Shown here: piece after piece, positions 25,691 to 34,005 of the stretch
Numbering within the stretch: the first letter of the stretch is position 1
Layout: every line of letters begins with the position of its first letter
Assembly (NCBI RefSeq): GCF_034350045.1
Contig: NZ_CP133781.1
Location: forward strand, 4,078,501 to 4,142,500
Source of the DNA: Pseudomonas sp. CCI4.2
Lineage (GTDB): Bacteria > Pseudomonadota > Gammaproteobacteria > Pseudomonadales > Pseudomonadaceae
Direction: 5' to 3'
Length of the DNA stretch: 64,000 bases
Position numbers and translations under genes: made by a program
The notes under the pieces: model-generated
What the model saw: only the letters and a program-made list of their open reading frames with translations
What the model was told of the DNA's origin: nothing
Databases searched by the model: none

Positions 25691-26887
25691 CTAGAAGCGC
25701 AGTTTTGGATATTCGCCGTTTTCGACAGCGAACCGAAATACGGCATGGCATGCAGAAAGGAAGGCTGCTTCAGTCTCGCACCGACGTGTTAGTACCTCCA
25801 GCTCGGGGTAGTCGAAGAACACCACAGGAACCTGATGTTTATCCATGAAAGCCAGAGCCCGCTCACTGTACTCCTCATACATGTCTGTGAAGAGCTCCTT
25901 CACGATCACTATGCCCACCATTGGCTTGTCAGAAAAATCGACTTGGATACTTTCACCGGATGGCAGTCTCAGTTGCTGAACCGGTGCCCGCAGAGCCGTC
26001 GAGAACGCGCCGCCAAGCTGGGATAACCCTCCAACGAGCTGGTTGAGCGATACCCGGCGTTTTCTGTCCATTGATCTATTGATCATCGCTTCCGTGTTGG
26101 GACTGTCCTTGGCCTGCAGGAAGAGATTTATTTCGCCGCCCAGAACGGCGACGTCGACAAGCTCTTCGTTGTCACTAGGCTTGATCGGGCCGTGAATGAT
26201 TTCGTTGGCTGAGAACACCCGTTGCAAGAGAAACACGATATCCTGTTCCTGGTAACGGCCTGGCTCAGGGCGAACCAACGTGCTGGTCGAAAATCCGGAT
26301 GATCCATGGAATGCGTGTTGATCTTCACGCAGATCGAAATATACGAAATCGCTAGGGAACAGCTCCTCACCAAGCAGAACGGGAAACGCTTCGCGGTCAT
26401 CTGAATCAGTACGTATAGAGAACCATTGCTCCGCTTGATCAATCATCATGTGAGAATCGGGGTCACATAGCACCGGTAGGTCTCGAATTTTGGCCCGCAA
26501 ATATGCGAGTGATGCGGATGCTCGACAGCTGAGCTGCTCCCTGTTGTGTTCATCGAGAAAGCAGACATCGAATTCGTCCGGTAGGTCAGCCAACGCTGAG
26601 CACAGGGAATCACTGGGCACTAACGGTGTAGTGATAGCGAGGGGATTGTCCAGATCGTCAAAAAATGCAGATATCAGAGCCAGGCCGTGCGTACCCTTCA
26701 TCTCAACGGGAGCCAGGTACCACTTCAGCCCTTTTCGGGAGCGAGCCGTCAGTATGATCTCCTTCGACGTCTTTACTAGGAGTACGGCCCGTTGTTCCGT
26801 TAGATGATTTTCAGGCGCGACGGCGATGCCGCGGCCGAATGTGCGCATTGGCCCAAACAGATCCGGTCTCGTGAAGGTGAAATACAT
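25691..26887 (-). CDS. Uncharacterised protein with PD-(D/E)xK-like C-terminal region
   Basis: A 398-residue protein from ATG 26887 with GAGGAG eight bases upstream. I do not recognise the family. Residues 1-200 look beta-rich. Residues 216-300 have a nuclease-like layout: DIVFLLQRVFSANEII, then ELVDVAVLGG (D245), a Glu two positions after the turn (E252), and LFLQAKD (Q258-x-K260), followed by a helix with NRSMDRKRR. This resembles a D...(E/Q)xK core with Gln in place of Glu. The C-terminal part (MVGIVIVKELF, VVFFDYPELEVLT) looks like an alternating strand-helix fold. It lies upstream of the nuclease-peptidase fusion on the same strand and may be its partner. Confidence 0.6.
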   Translation of the reverse strand: MYFTFTRPDLFGPMRTFGRGIAVAPENHLTEQRAVLLVKTSKEIILTARSRKGLKWYLAPVEMKGTHGLALISAFFDDLDNPLAITTPLVPSDSLCSALADLPDEFDVCFLDEHNREQLSCRASASLAYLRAKIRDLPVLCDPDSHMMIDQAEQWFSIRTDSDDREAFPVLLGEELFPSDFVYFDLREDQHAFHGSSGFSTSTLVRPEPGRYQEQDIVFLLQRVFSANEIIHGPIKPSDNEELVDVAVLGGEINLFLQAKDSPNTEAMINRSMDRKRRVSLNQLVGGLSQLGGAFSTALRAPVQQLRLPSGESIQVDFSDKPMVGIVIVKELFTDMYEEYSERALAFMDKHQVPVVFFDYPELEVLTRRCETEAAFLSACHAVFRFAVENGEYPKLRF

Positions 26888-27481
26888 CCTTGCTCCTCAA
26901 TGATGAATGCTCCGATTCGCACCGAATAGTAGATGGTGCTCACCGGCCACCCTCCCATGATTGTTTGAATTTTGTGACAGCCTGTGATGGGCCGTCAGCC
27001 AAGCCTGCGCCGGTGGCAATATTACTCTTCGCGTGGAGGGAGGCACCAATGGCAGTGTGGCAAGATTTCAGCCCGACGGTAGTCGTGGCGGGCACCAGAA
27101 GGAAGAAGAGGGCAGCTACGTCCTTATCGGCTTCGTGGAAAATGCTGCTTAGTGGATGCAAGGATGCCCACCCGAATAAGGGCGACTTCCAGCTGGAACA
27201 CTGGCGCTTGGGCGCACGCTCCCCACGCTCTCTGGAACTGCCGAATTGTCCTCCCGTGCTGCGTGACGGCAAACAGCCCGACTAAGGATAGACAAACGTT
27301 CGTTCTGTTTGACCATCAAAAAAGGATGAGGGGTTGCGCCGTTACCCCGGCGGCGTTGGTTAAACGGGAAAGAGGGCTGCCATAGGCCCGGCAGTTTCCC
27401 TTGGCGTACGGCTGATTAGCCTCCAATAAACTGCGTTCGTAGGAGAGGGCTATAGCACTAGGTACCAGCACATTGAAACTT
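26888..27481. other. Intergenic region, no supported gene
   Basis: About 590 bases between two defence-type genes that are both on the minus strand. Overlapping frames of 100-130 residues exist on both strands (for example plus 26890-27285 and minus 26940-27272), but neither has a ribosome site or recognisable sequence. The region probably holds the promoter of the 398-residue protein and the terminator of the CHAT gene. Confidence 0.4.
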
Positions 27482-28567
27482 CTACGCCTTGACCAAGGTA
27501 AGGTCAGCTTCAGTTGCGAGTGCGTTTATGAACAGCTGAGGGATGTGCGACTCACCAGGATATGTCATAGCAAGTTGAGTGGTCGCCCGATTAAAGGCTT
27601 CACGAATATCCTGCCCAAAGCCAATTGACGCGTAAAACCGGGCGGCGAAGTCTTTAGCTGCCTCATCTGCTATGGCGCCGTCCATGCCAATGGCCGCGTG
27701 AACATGCACAGAACAACGTTCTGCCAGCTCCAAGGAATGGCAGCAATTGAAAACGGCTAGCTTCAGATAGCGGGCGCTCCCGGCTATTGCACGCAGCATT
27801 CCTTCCAGAGGTACCAGGTGGGGCTCACCATTTGGGCTCTCTAACACCAAATGTCCGGCACTTGTTCCATGCCCACTGAAGTGCATGACGGCCGGCTCAT
27901 TTTCATCAAGCGCTTGGAGTAGATCCTCCGCACGAACAGCCCAGTGTGAGTTTACCTTCAGAGCGTCACGATGCTTAGAAGCGCGGATGTGGGCGTTCAC
28001 CCCACGGATCTCGTTTTGGAGATCCAGTGCTTTTTCAGATTTGCGACCGGGATCAGCACCGAAAAATAAAATCAAAATTTGTTCAGGGAGTTGCTGAAGC
28101 TTGGCCACTTCACGCTCTAGATCGTCCGCTCGGGCCATTTGATTAGCTAGGCCAGATTGTAGGACGTTAAGTTGGCGGTTGCGTGACTGGATGTCTCGGT
28201 CGACCTGCTGATTTAGCCGTTGCTGTTCAGTTTGTCGCTTGCGGGCTGCTTCCTTTAGCTCCCGTTCCAAGGCTTTGTCGAGATGCTGCTGGTCTGCTAG
28301 AAGCCGAGCCATTTCACGGTTGATGTCGGCGACGATCTTCGCCGCGTCTACCTCAGCTTTGGTTCTCTGGCCGTCATACCGCTGCGCTTGTTGTTGCTTT
28401 GTTCTGACAGTCGACGCAGACTGGGCACGGGTCGCCTCCGTCTCGGCTTTACGGCTGGCTTCTCCATGCTTTGCCGCCTCGTGGAGTTTACGGGCGTGAG
28501 ATTCCCTCAGGCGAGCAATGCGCTGTTGATGGGAACGTACCAAACCGCGATAGTGATTTGAGCTCAT
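27482..28567 (-). CDS. CHAT-domain caspase-like protease with N-terminal coiled coil
   Basis: A 361-residue protein from ATG 28567 with AAGGGGTG upstream. Residues 10-160 are a long charged coiled coil (Arg, Lys, Glu, Gln and Ala heptads). Residues 163-355 form a CHAT protease domain: the strand ILILFFGADPG, the catalytic His in MHFSGHGT (H233) and the catalytic Cys in VFNCCHS (C275 or C276). CHAT proteases act in several anti-phage and gasdermin-type defence systems by cleaving an activator or toxin. The gene diverges from a small membrane-protein gene 118 bases away, a plausible target or effector. The coiled coil could oligomerise or sense. No bacterial gasdermin is visible next to it. Confidence 0.85.
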   Translation of the reverse strand: MSSNHYRGLVRSHQQRIARLRESHARKLHEAAKHGEASRKAETEATRAQSASTVRTKQQQAQRYDGQRTKAEVDAAKIVADINREMARLLADQQHLDKALERELKEAARKRQTEQQRLNQQVDRDIQSRNRQLNVLQSGLANQMARADDLEREVAKLQQLPEQILILFFGADPGRKSEKALDLQNEIRGVNAHIRASKHRDALKVNSHWAVRAEDLLQALDENEPAVMHFSGHGTSAGHLVLESPNGEPHLVPLEGMLRAIAGSARYLKLAVFNCCHSLELAERCSVHVHAAIGMDGAIADEAAKDFAARFYASIGFGQDIREAFNRATTQLAMTYPGESHIPQLFINALATEADLTLVKA

Positions 28568-28685
28568 AATTCACCCCTTGGCTTCCTGGCATTCTGTACT
28601 GGCGCACCACTCATAGACGCTTCGCTTGAGCATTAGTTTTCATATACGGCGGCTTCTAACCAAGCGCAGACAGACGGACGCTCTC

Positions 28686-29180
28686 ATGGACGAAACCCTG
28701 ACCTACCTGAAAGATCGCTATAAAGACGAGCAGGCGCGATTCGACCATTTCGAGAACAAATGCGCTAAGTTCCTCACTGCTGTGTCGATTGTGATCGTAG
28801 CTCTGACCGCTCTCGTGAGCGCAAAGGGGAAGGTGATTTTCGCTCTCCATGGCCCCCTGGATGTCTTGGCTTTTGGGTCGTTCATCGCCGCCGCGTTCTG
28901 CGTCGTGTGCTCTTGGGGCCACGCCTTGAATGCGCTCAGAATACGGGACTGCCCATCGCTGCCCTCAAGCCGTGAGACCGCAGAATGGATGAAAAACGCT
29001 GCCCCTAATGCTTATAAACAGCACCTCTTTAACTGCTACATAGACACCTTAGAAAAATTGAAGTCAGCTATCGACGAAAAATCCAAACCCTTAGACTTTG
29101 CCTACAGCGAAATGGTCTACGCCGCATGGGCGTTGTCGCTGTTGGCAGTAATCAGCATTGGCAGGGAGTTATATTCATGA
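28686..29180 (+). CDS. Small three-helix membrane protein, possible SLATT-like effector
   Basis: A 164-residue protein from ATG 28686 (MDETLTYLKDRYKDEQ). A TTG at 28626 would add 20 residues without a better ribosome site. Residues 1-28 are an amphipathic, charged helix. Hydrophobic segments lie at about 29-47, 58-80 and 144-160, and residues 100-140 are soluble and helical. A short helix before clustered membrane segments resembles SLATT-type effectors of nucleotide- or protease-triggered abortive infection. It is divergent from the CHAT protease and overlaps a 41-residue ORF. The effector role is inference; the coding call is firm. Confidence 0.65.
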   Translation: MDETLTYLKDRYKDEQARFDHFENKCAKFLTAVSIVIVALTALVSAKGKVIFALHGPLDVLAFGSFIAAAFCVVCSWGHALNALRIRDCPSLPSSRETAEWMKNAAPNAYKQHLFNCYIDTLEKLKSAIDEKSKPLDFAYSEMVYAAWALSLLAVISIGRELYS

Positions 29181-29302
29181 GCAACGATCAAAAACCTAAG
29201 AATCAGGAAAACAAAACGCCTGCGCCGCCACCTACAACGGAGTATCAACGACGCTCTGAAGAGAGACCAATCAACCATAAGGATCACCCTAGTCGGCGTT
29301 AG
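29177..29302 (+). CDS. Small proline/charged-rich protein (41 aa), coupled to the membrane-protein gene
   Basis: ATG at 29177 overlaps the upstream stop as ATGA, and a GGGAG lies about nine bases before it. The frame encodes 41 residues, beginning MSNDQKPKNQENKTPAPPPT and ending in HPSRR, then TAG at 29300-29302. The composition is hydrophilic, Pro-rich and without Cys or membrane segments. The overlap suggests co-translation with the membrane protein. I do not recognise a family; it could be an immunity peptide, a protease substrate or non-functional. Confidence 0.5.
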   Translation: MSNDQKPKNQENKTPAPPPTTEYQRRSEERPINHKDHPSRR

Positions 29303-29559
29303 CCCAGGGTTGTGGACGCCGGGTGGTCGGTCGTGCGGAGCAGGAGACTCATTAAGCCGTCCTACTAGTTCGATCAACGTCTTCACTGGCGGCCCTGTGA
29401 TTGCAAAGCCTACAGCCGACCCTACGGGGCGCGCCCTTAATGATCTCTCGCCGCGTGCGTCGTAGAGAGGAGGGCGCTAGCTCCTAGATGTAGATATTAC
29501 GGGGGCTGAGGCAAACCAGGCCCTTCAGTGGCCAAGCTCCCACAGTTAACTTTCTACCC

Positions 29560-30921
29560 TCAGTGGGTCTGAAACCACTGGGATTTCGATATATCTGGTC
29601 GAATGCCAATATCTGGCCAGATGTCTGCTTTAGCCCCAACATCCTGGGAGACGAAACTCTTCGGAATCCAGCCTGCGCGCTTTGCCGATTCACGCAGCTC
29701 GGCAAATGTAAGCGAGGCACTGGGCTCAAGCTTGTCCGAGCCTTTCCAGTGCATCCGAGCCGATGCAGGCCTGTCGCGAAGGACTTGTAAGATGCTGGTG
29801 GTAAAGTCGCTGAGCTTTTCAATGAGGCTGCCGTACCCATAAGCATCGACGCCACGCATCAAAGGAAGCAGGTAGCTATGAGGACTCAGCAATTGGTCAT
29901 GCTGGTGCCTGAATTGCGCATAACGCTGGAAGTAGGGCTGGAATTGAGCAGAAAGGCGGAAGCGTCGACCAAGGTAAAGCGGACTTTCGAAAATCCCTGG
30001 CCCCTTGGCAATCCCCAGCTGTGAAGCCAGGTAAAAGCTCGCAAATTCAGTTTTGGGCTGGTTTTGTACTGGATCGGATACTTCGAAGTCTCGGGGTTTG
30101 AAGTAAGAGAACGTTGGCTTGATGGTCTGTGTGGCACCAAGCGCCTTCATGGGAATGTCCGAATGGAGGGCCGCTGCGACGACGAACAAAAACGGTTCCG
30201 ATTTCTCACTATAGTTTGTGAGCGACTCCGCAATACCCATCAGGTCAGAGAGTTGTTCCAATGTGAAGATTGTCCGCCGATTTTCTGTACGGGCTTCGAA
30301 GTCTTTCGGCAATAAGTCCCTAAAGGGATTTTCAGTCTCGGTACCTGCGGCAGTGTTATCGTAGGCATCGGCGAGCGACTTGGGGCTTGGCAGAGAATCG
30401 GTGAAGGCGAAATACTCCCGTCCATGCGTTATGAACCAGTTCCGATGGTGTTTAGAACTCAGACCTGGATCATCGCCCGAGAAGGTCTGTCGGATGATCG
30501 GACGCCATAGCGGATCGAGAGGCTTCTCTGCGAAATTCCCGCGGGTCTTTTTGGAGTACCGGCTACAACCCGGTGTCGCTACCCACGCAACCGGCGGTCT
30601 CATGATGAACTCTATAAAAGTTTTTGCGTCGGTGCCGTTCCAATCATCCAAGGCTTTCCCTCGGATTGACCAACTCCAGTGCATCATCGACTCTAGGATC
30701 GGGCAAAGCACTTTGTAGTGCCGGTCTTGGAATCCAGGCCGTCGAGATTGTGAGATGAGAAAGGACATGCCCGTTCGCCAGGCGTTGAGCGCATTCAGGT
30801 GCTCGGGAATTGTCTTTAAGCGGCGCCGGACTTCCAGGTTTATCGGTTGTTCAACGTGAGCATGGTCGTTAAGCAGACCTAGGGGTGGGAACAGAGGATA
30901 AGGAACTGTGGGCTCAGCCAT
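29560..30921 (-). CDS. Uncharacterised protein, distantly tyrosine-recombinase-like without catalytic residues
   Basis: A 453-residue protein from ATG 30921 (MAEPTVPYPLFPP). A TTG at 30999 would add 26 residues and lies in a palindrome. The N-terminal half has a layout I associate with large tyrosine integrases (ALNAWRTGMSFL, FIEFIMRPPVAWVA, LDPLWRPI). Later segments fall where such enzymes carry the active site (FLFVVAAALHSDIPMKALGAT, LTFAELRESAKRAGW), but the Arg, His-x-x-Arg and Tyr are not there. I would treat it as an unknown protein, perhaps an inactive recombinase relative. It is the last island gene before the truncated araC gene. Confidence 0.5.
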   Translation of the reverse strand: MAEPTVPYPLFPPLGLLNDHAHVEQPINLEVRRRLKTIPEHLNALNAWRTGMSFLISQSRRPGFQDRHYKVLCPILESMMHWSWSIRGKALDDWNGTDAKTFIEFIMRPPVAWVATPGCSRYSKKTRGNFAEKPLDPLWRPIIRQTFSGDDPGLSSKHHRNWFITHGREYFAFTDSLPSPKSLADAYDNTAAGTETENPFRDLLPKDFEARTENRRTIFTLEQLSDLMGIAESLTNYSEKSEPFLFVVAAALHSDIPMKALGATQTIKPTFSYFKPRDFEVSDPVQNQPKTEFASFYLASQLGIAKGPGIFESPLYLGRRFRLSAQFQPYFQRYAQFRHQHDQLLSPHSYLLPLMRGVDAYGYGSLIEKLSDFTTSILQVLRDRPASARMHWKGSDKLEPSASLTFAELRESAKRAGWIPKSFVSQDVGAKADIWPDIGIRPDISKSQWFQTH

Positions 30922-30990
30922 AGATATAAGTCCTATGCGAACACGGTGACCGCCTGAAGTAAGCGGGAACTGAGTGACTGGTTCAGCTTG

Positions 30991-31005
30991 GTTTACCAAG
31001 TAAAC
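30991..31005. promoter_or_regulatory. Palindrome GTTTAC-CAA-GTAAAC upstream of the recombinase-like gene
   Basis: Perfect 6-bp arms with a 3-base spacer, 70 bases upstream of ATG 30921. The size and position suit a repressor operator. The repressor is unknown. Confidence 0.35.
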
Positions 31006-31374
31006 AAGTCACAGCATGTAGATCAGCGCACCGTGCGTAAACGTCATGGAAGGATTCCTTTTGGGGACTCATGACGGAGTGGATGCCCAAGACACAAGCT
31101 GCAGCGAATAGGCGCAATGAGTGGCCAAGGTTACTCATGGAAATCGCAAGCGCTGAACGGTCAATCGGTTCTTCATAGACAGCGTACACTCAAGTGAGAA
31201 GCACGACAAAGATCACATTGGCGAGTGTCTGACTAGGCTTAAGCAAAAATAGTTGGTGGCTTTGGAGTTGAGATTCGCCGTCTTGTTTTCAAATCTTAGG
31301 ATTCGATAAATCAAATCTCGCAATCTCGAAAGGCTAGAAGGTAGGGCTCAGAAGCTGTTGATTTGGTTGGATTC
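31006..31374. other. Island-chromosome junction region, no supported gene
   Basis: About 370 bases between the last island gene and the truncated araC-type gene. A 35-residue plus-strand frame at about 31071-31178 (MTEWMPKTQ) has only a modest ribosome site and no recognisable sequence. No tRNA, IS end or direct repeat was seen. Confidence 0.35.
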
Positions 31375-32064
31375 TTATAATTCGAGGCAAAGTCCGGTTT
31401 TTACCGACTGGTGACACCAGCCGTGTTCGGGGTGGTCAATTAATTGCGTCAGCAACTGCGCAAAAGTCGGGTGCCGTGCCAGTGCCACCAGACCGCCGAG
31501 GTCAGCGTTGCCCACCACCTGATGGCGCAACACGTACAAAAATAACAAATGGCTTAACCGTTCGAGAAAGGTCGAGGAGGGGGCGGGCAGTCGCTGGCAC
31601 TCTTCCAGGATCAGCGCAAACAGGCTGCGCGCCGCGCTTGAAGACGGATCATCAGCGCGCAGGATGATCAGGTCCGGCAGTGCGTTGATGATCAGCGTCG
31701 ACAAGCCTGACTGGAAGTGAAAGAAACCACACACCAATCCAACTCCATCCTTCGCTGTTTTATCCAATGGCTGCATTTCTGTACGTGGCTGGTGCAGTGC
31801 TTGTTCCAGAATCGCTTCGTTGGACAGGCGATATTTAACGTCACGCACTAAAAACACTGCATCGCCGACGCTCAACGGTTGTGGGCAGGATTGCCCGTCG
31901 ATATGCAACCAGCACTGTCCGTGTACCACCAGGTGAAAACTGGCACGGGCCAATCCGTATGTGCTGGCGTGCCAGCCCCCGCAATAGCGGCCGACGTGAA
32001 ACAGGCTGGCATCGAGTTCAATACTTTCTAATAACCAATCAACAGTGGGGCTGGAGGAAATCAT
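31375..32064 (-). pseudogene. AraC-family regulator lacking its DNA-binding domain
   Basis: A 229-residue frame. Residues 1-110 form the cupin sensor of the AraC-binding type (HLVVHGQCWLHIDGQ, VGDAVFLVRDVKYRLS), followed by the helical linker (FLERLSHLLFLYVLRH) and the usual start of the HTH region (HPTFAQLLTQLIDHPEHGW). Instead of continuing for about 80 more residues with two helix-turn-helix motifs, it ends CHQSVKTGLCLEL. It was therefore truncated at about 31400, where the accessory region begins. It probably once controlled the divergent AhpD-like gene. Loss of DNA binding should make it inactive. Confidence 0.75.
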
Positions 32065-32167
32065 CTAATGAAAAGACTCTGGAGCAAGAAAACACGACGT
32101 TCGAATATGGAGAGACGTTCTTATAACTAACAGAATGGGGGCAGTCTTTAACTCGGAGTGTTAACCC

Positions 32168-32728
32168 ATGTCCCGCGTCACTTTGCAGACCCAACACACC
32201 GCACCTGAAGCAGCACGCCCCTTCTTGGACGTCGCACTGAAAAATAACGGTTACCTGCCCAACCTGCTCGGGGTGCTGGCCAATGCACCTGCTGCACTGG
32301 AAGCCTACCTCACCTTGTCGGGACTCAACGCCAAGGCTGAGCTAAGTCTGGGGGAAAGGGAAGTGGTGCAATTGGTCGCAGCCACCCGACACGGTTGTGA
32401 TTTTTGCGTCGCCGGGCACACGGCGGTGGCCTTGAATAAAGCCAGACTGTCGGAAGACGTGGTCACCGCGCTCCGTGCTCGGGCTGAGTTGCCTGAAGGG
32501 AAACTGCGAATTTTGGCGGCATTCACCCAAGAAGTGGTGGCCACCCGGGGCGACGTCAGTGATGAGGCTTACCGTGAATTTCAAGCTGCGGGTTACACCG
32601 AAGGCAATGCGTTGGAAGTCATACTGGGTGTCAGCTTGGCGACCTTGTGCAACTTCACTAACGTCTTCGCCCGCACGCCGCTCAATCCCGAGTTGGCGAA
32701 ATACCGCTGGGATAAAACGGCGGTTTGA
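32168..32728 (+). CDS. Carboxymuconolactone decarboxylase / AhpD-like family protein
   Basis: A 186-residue all-helical protein. The family's redox and proton-relay motif is present as CDFCVAGHT (Cys-x-x-Cys with His three residues later), after VVQLVAATRHG. Proteins of this type are AhpD-like peroxidases or uncharacterised stress proteins in the cytoplasm. It is divergent from the araC-type gene and lies 32 bases upstream of an acyl-CoA-dehydrogenase-like gene, so the two probably form one operon once controlled by that regulator. It appears complete. Confidence 0.85.
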   Translation: MSRVTLQTQHTAPEAARPFLDVALKNNGYLPNLLGVLANAPAALEAYLTLSGLNAKAELSLGEREVVQLVAATRHGCDFCVAGHTAVALNKARLSEDVVTALRARAELPEGKLRILAAFTQEVVATRGDVSDEAYREFQAAGYTEGNALEVILGVSLATLCNFTNVFARTPLNPELAKYRWDKTAV

Positions 32729-32760
32729 ATACACAGCCTATTGCTTGACGGGAGACGTTC

Positions 32761-33852
32761 ATGCTTGACCCAGGATTGACACAGTGGCTCGACGCGCAGG
32801 CTAACGCTTTGGATCTGGGCGCCTGCGACGCTGAGACGGTGCTGCCGCAGTTGGCCCGTGCTGGCGTGCTTCAGGTTGGAATCAGTACTGACCAAGGCGG
32901 TAGCGGCGGTGATCTGGCTGATGCCGTGGAGGTTTTGTCCAGCGTGGCCAGTCATTCGCTGGCCGCCGCGTTTGTGCTGTGGGGGCAGCGGGCATTTATC
33001 GAATACCTGCTGCAAAGCCCCAACGCCGGGTTGCGTGAGCAATTGCTGCCTGATCTGTTGAATGGTCGGATGGCCGGTGCCACAGGACTGTCCAACGCCA
33101 TGAAGTTTTTATCCGGCATCGAAGCCCTGCAGATCCGCGCGCAATCGCATGAGGGCGGCTGGACGCTTGAGGGTCAGTTGCACTGGGTGACCAATTTGCG
33201 CAAAAACAACTTTGTGGTGGCCGCTGCCATCGAGCCTGAGCAGGGCGGCGTGCCGTTCATTGTCGCGATACCTGACTCAGCGCCGGGCCTGTATCGTTCC
33301 GCTGACCTGGAGCTGATGGGTTTGCAATCGAGCAACACCGCTGCGCTCAGCTTGGAGCGCGTCGAATTGAGCGCGCAATGGTTGTTGCACGAGGATGCGC
33401 GGTCATTTTTACCGGTGGTCCGCCCGGCGTTTCTCGGGTTGCAATGTGGATTAGCCATCGGCTTGGCACGGCGCTCGCTGGTTGAAGTCGGCACCCATCT
33501 TGAAAGCTCTCGTTCGGGTTTGCGCGACGAGTTATTTGAGCAACGCGGGCGTTTGGAAAACGTTGTCTTGCAGTTGAAGCAGGGCTTGCTGGCACAGCGT
33601 TTTGTTGCGCAACCCGCCGCGTTATTCCAGTTACGCATTGCCCTTGCTGAATCCGCCGCCAACGCGGTGCAGTTGGAATTACAGGCCAGCGGCGGCAAAG
33701 CGTACCTGTCCGCTCACGGCGCAGGGTTTGCCCGACGCTGGCGCGAGTCGGCCTTCGTGCCCATCGTGACCCCAAGCCTGGTGCAATTGCGTGCCGAGTT
33801 GCAGCGTCAGGCGCAGGCCAACCTCAAGACCCCAGCTTGTTGCCGTGGCTGA
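32761..33852 (+). CDS. Acyl-CoA dehydrogenase-like flavoprotein
   Basis: A 363-residue protein with the acyl-CoA dehydrogenase layout: an N-terminal helical domain (ISTDQGGSGGDLADAVEVLSSVA), a middle beta domain (GATGLSNAM, GWTLEGQLHWVTNLR, PGLYRSADLELMGLQSSNTAALSLERVEL) and a C-terminal helical bundle. These enzymes bind FAD and oxidise acyl-CoA or related substrates. The middle-domain sequence WVTNLR replaces the usual WITN-G-KN pattern. It could be an oxidase or monooxygenase member of the superfamily. It is probably co-transcribed with the AhpD-like gene. Confidence 0.8.
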   Translation: MLDPGLTQWLDAQANALDLGACDAETVLPQLARAGVLQVGISTDQGGSGGDLADAVEVLSSVASHSLAAAFVLWGQRAFIEYLLQSPNAGLREQLLPDLLNGRMAGATGLSNAMKFLSGIEALQIRAQSHEGGWTLEGQLHWVTNLRKNNFVVAAAIEPEQGGVPFIVAIPDSAPGLYRSADLELMGLQSSNTAALSLERVELSAQWLLHEDARSFLPVVRPAFLGLQCGLAIGLARRSLVEVGTHLESSRSGLRDELFEQRGRLENVVLQLKQGLLAQRFVAQPAALFQLRIALAESAANAVQLELQASGGKAYLSAHGAGFARRWRESAFVPIVTPSLVQLRAELQRQAQANLKTPACCRG

Positions 33853-33899
33853 GCGTGGATAGTGCTGGTGCCGTGCGAAATGCTCGGCGTTACAGAAAT

Positions 33900-33954
33900 C
33901 TGTGGGACCGAATTTATTCGGGAAAGCTTCAGTCCTGACACCCTGCAATCTCAA
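33900..33954 (+). repeat. 55-nt repeat, left copy of an inverted pair flanking the mutasome operon (REP-like)
   Basis: Starts CTGTGGGACCGAATTTATTC and contains the short palindrome GAATTTATTC. The reverse complement recurs at 39845-39899 with about four mismatches. The unit resembles the TGTGGGA...CGGGAA class of Pseudomonas REP sequences. The pair brackets lexA2-imuA-imuB-dnaE2. Confidence 0.85.
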
Positions 33955-33993
33955 CCGTTGATAAGCGGTGCTGGCAGCAATACCGCGAAAGGA

Positions 33994-34005
33994 GTACAAA
34001 TGTAC
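33994..34005 (+). promoter_or_regulatory. LexA2 operator (GTAC-N4-GTAC) at the lexA2 start
   Basis: GTAC AAAT GTAC, within the larger palindrome GGAGTACAAATGTACTCC at 33991-34008. The GTAC-N4-GTAC element is the known target of the second LexA of P. putida and relatives. It overlaps both the ribosome-binding site and the ATG of lexA2, so LexA2 should repress its own operon tightly until DNA damage triggers self-cleavage. Confidence 0.85.

Noticed and set aside
26890..27285. A 131-codon plus-strand frame between defence genes, and a 110-codon minus-strand frame over the same bases
   Set aside because: Neither has a ribosome site or recognisable sequence, and they overlap on opposite strands.
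29335..29400. Possible tRNA fragment because of a TTCGATC segment near the recombinase-like gene
   Set aside because: No acceptor or anticodon stems can be folded around it, so it is not a tRNA or a clear attachment site.
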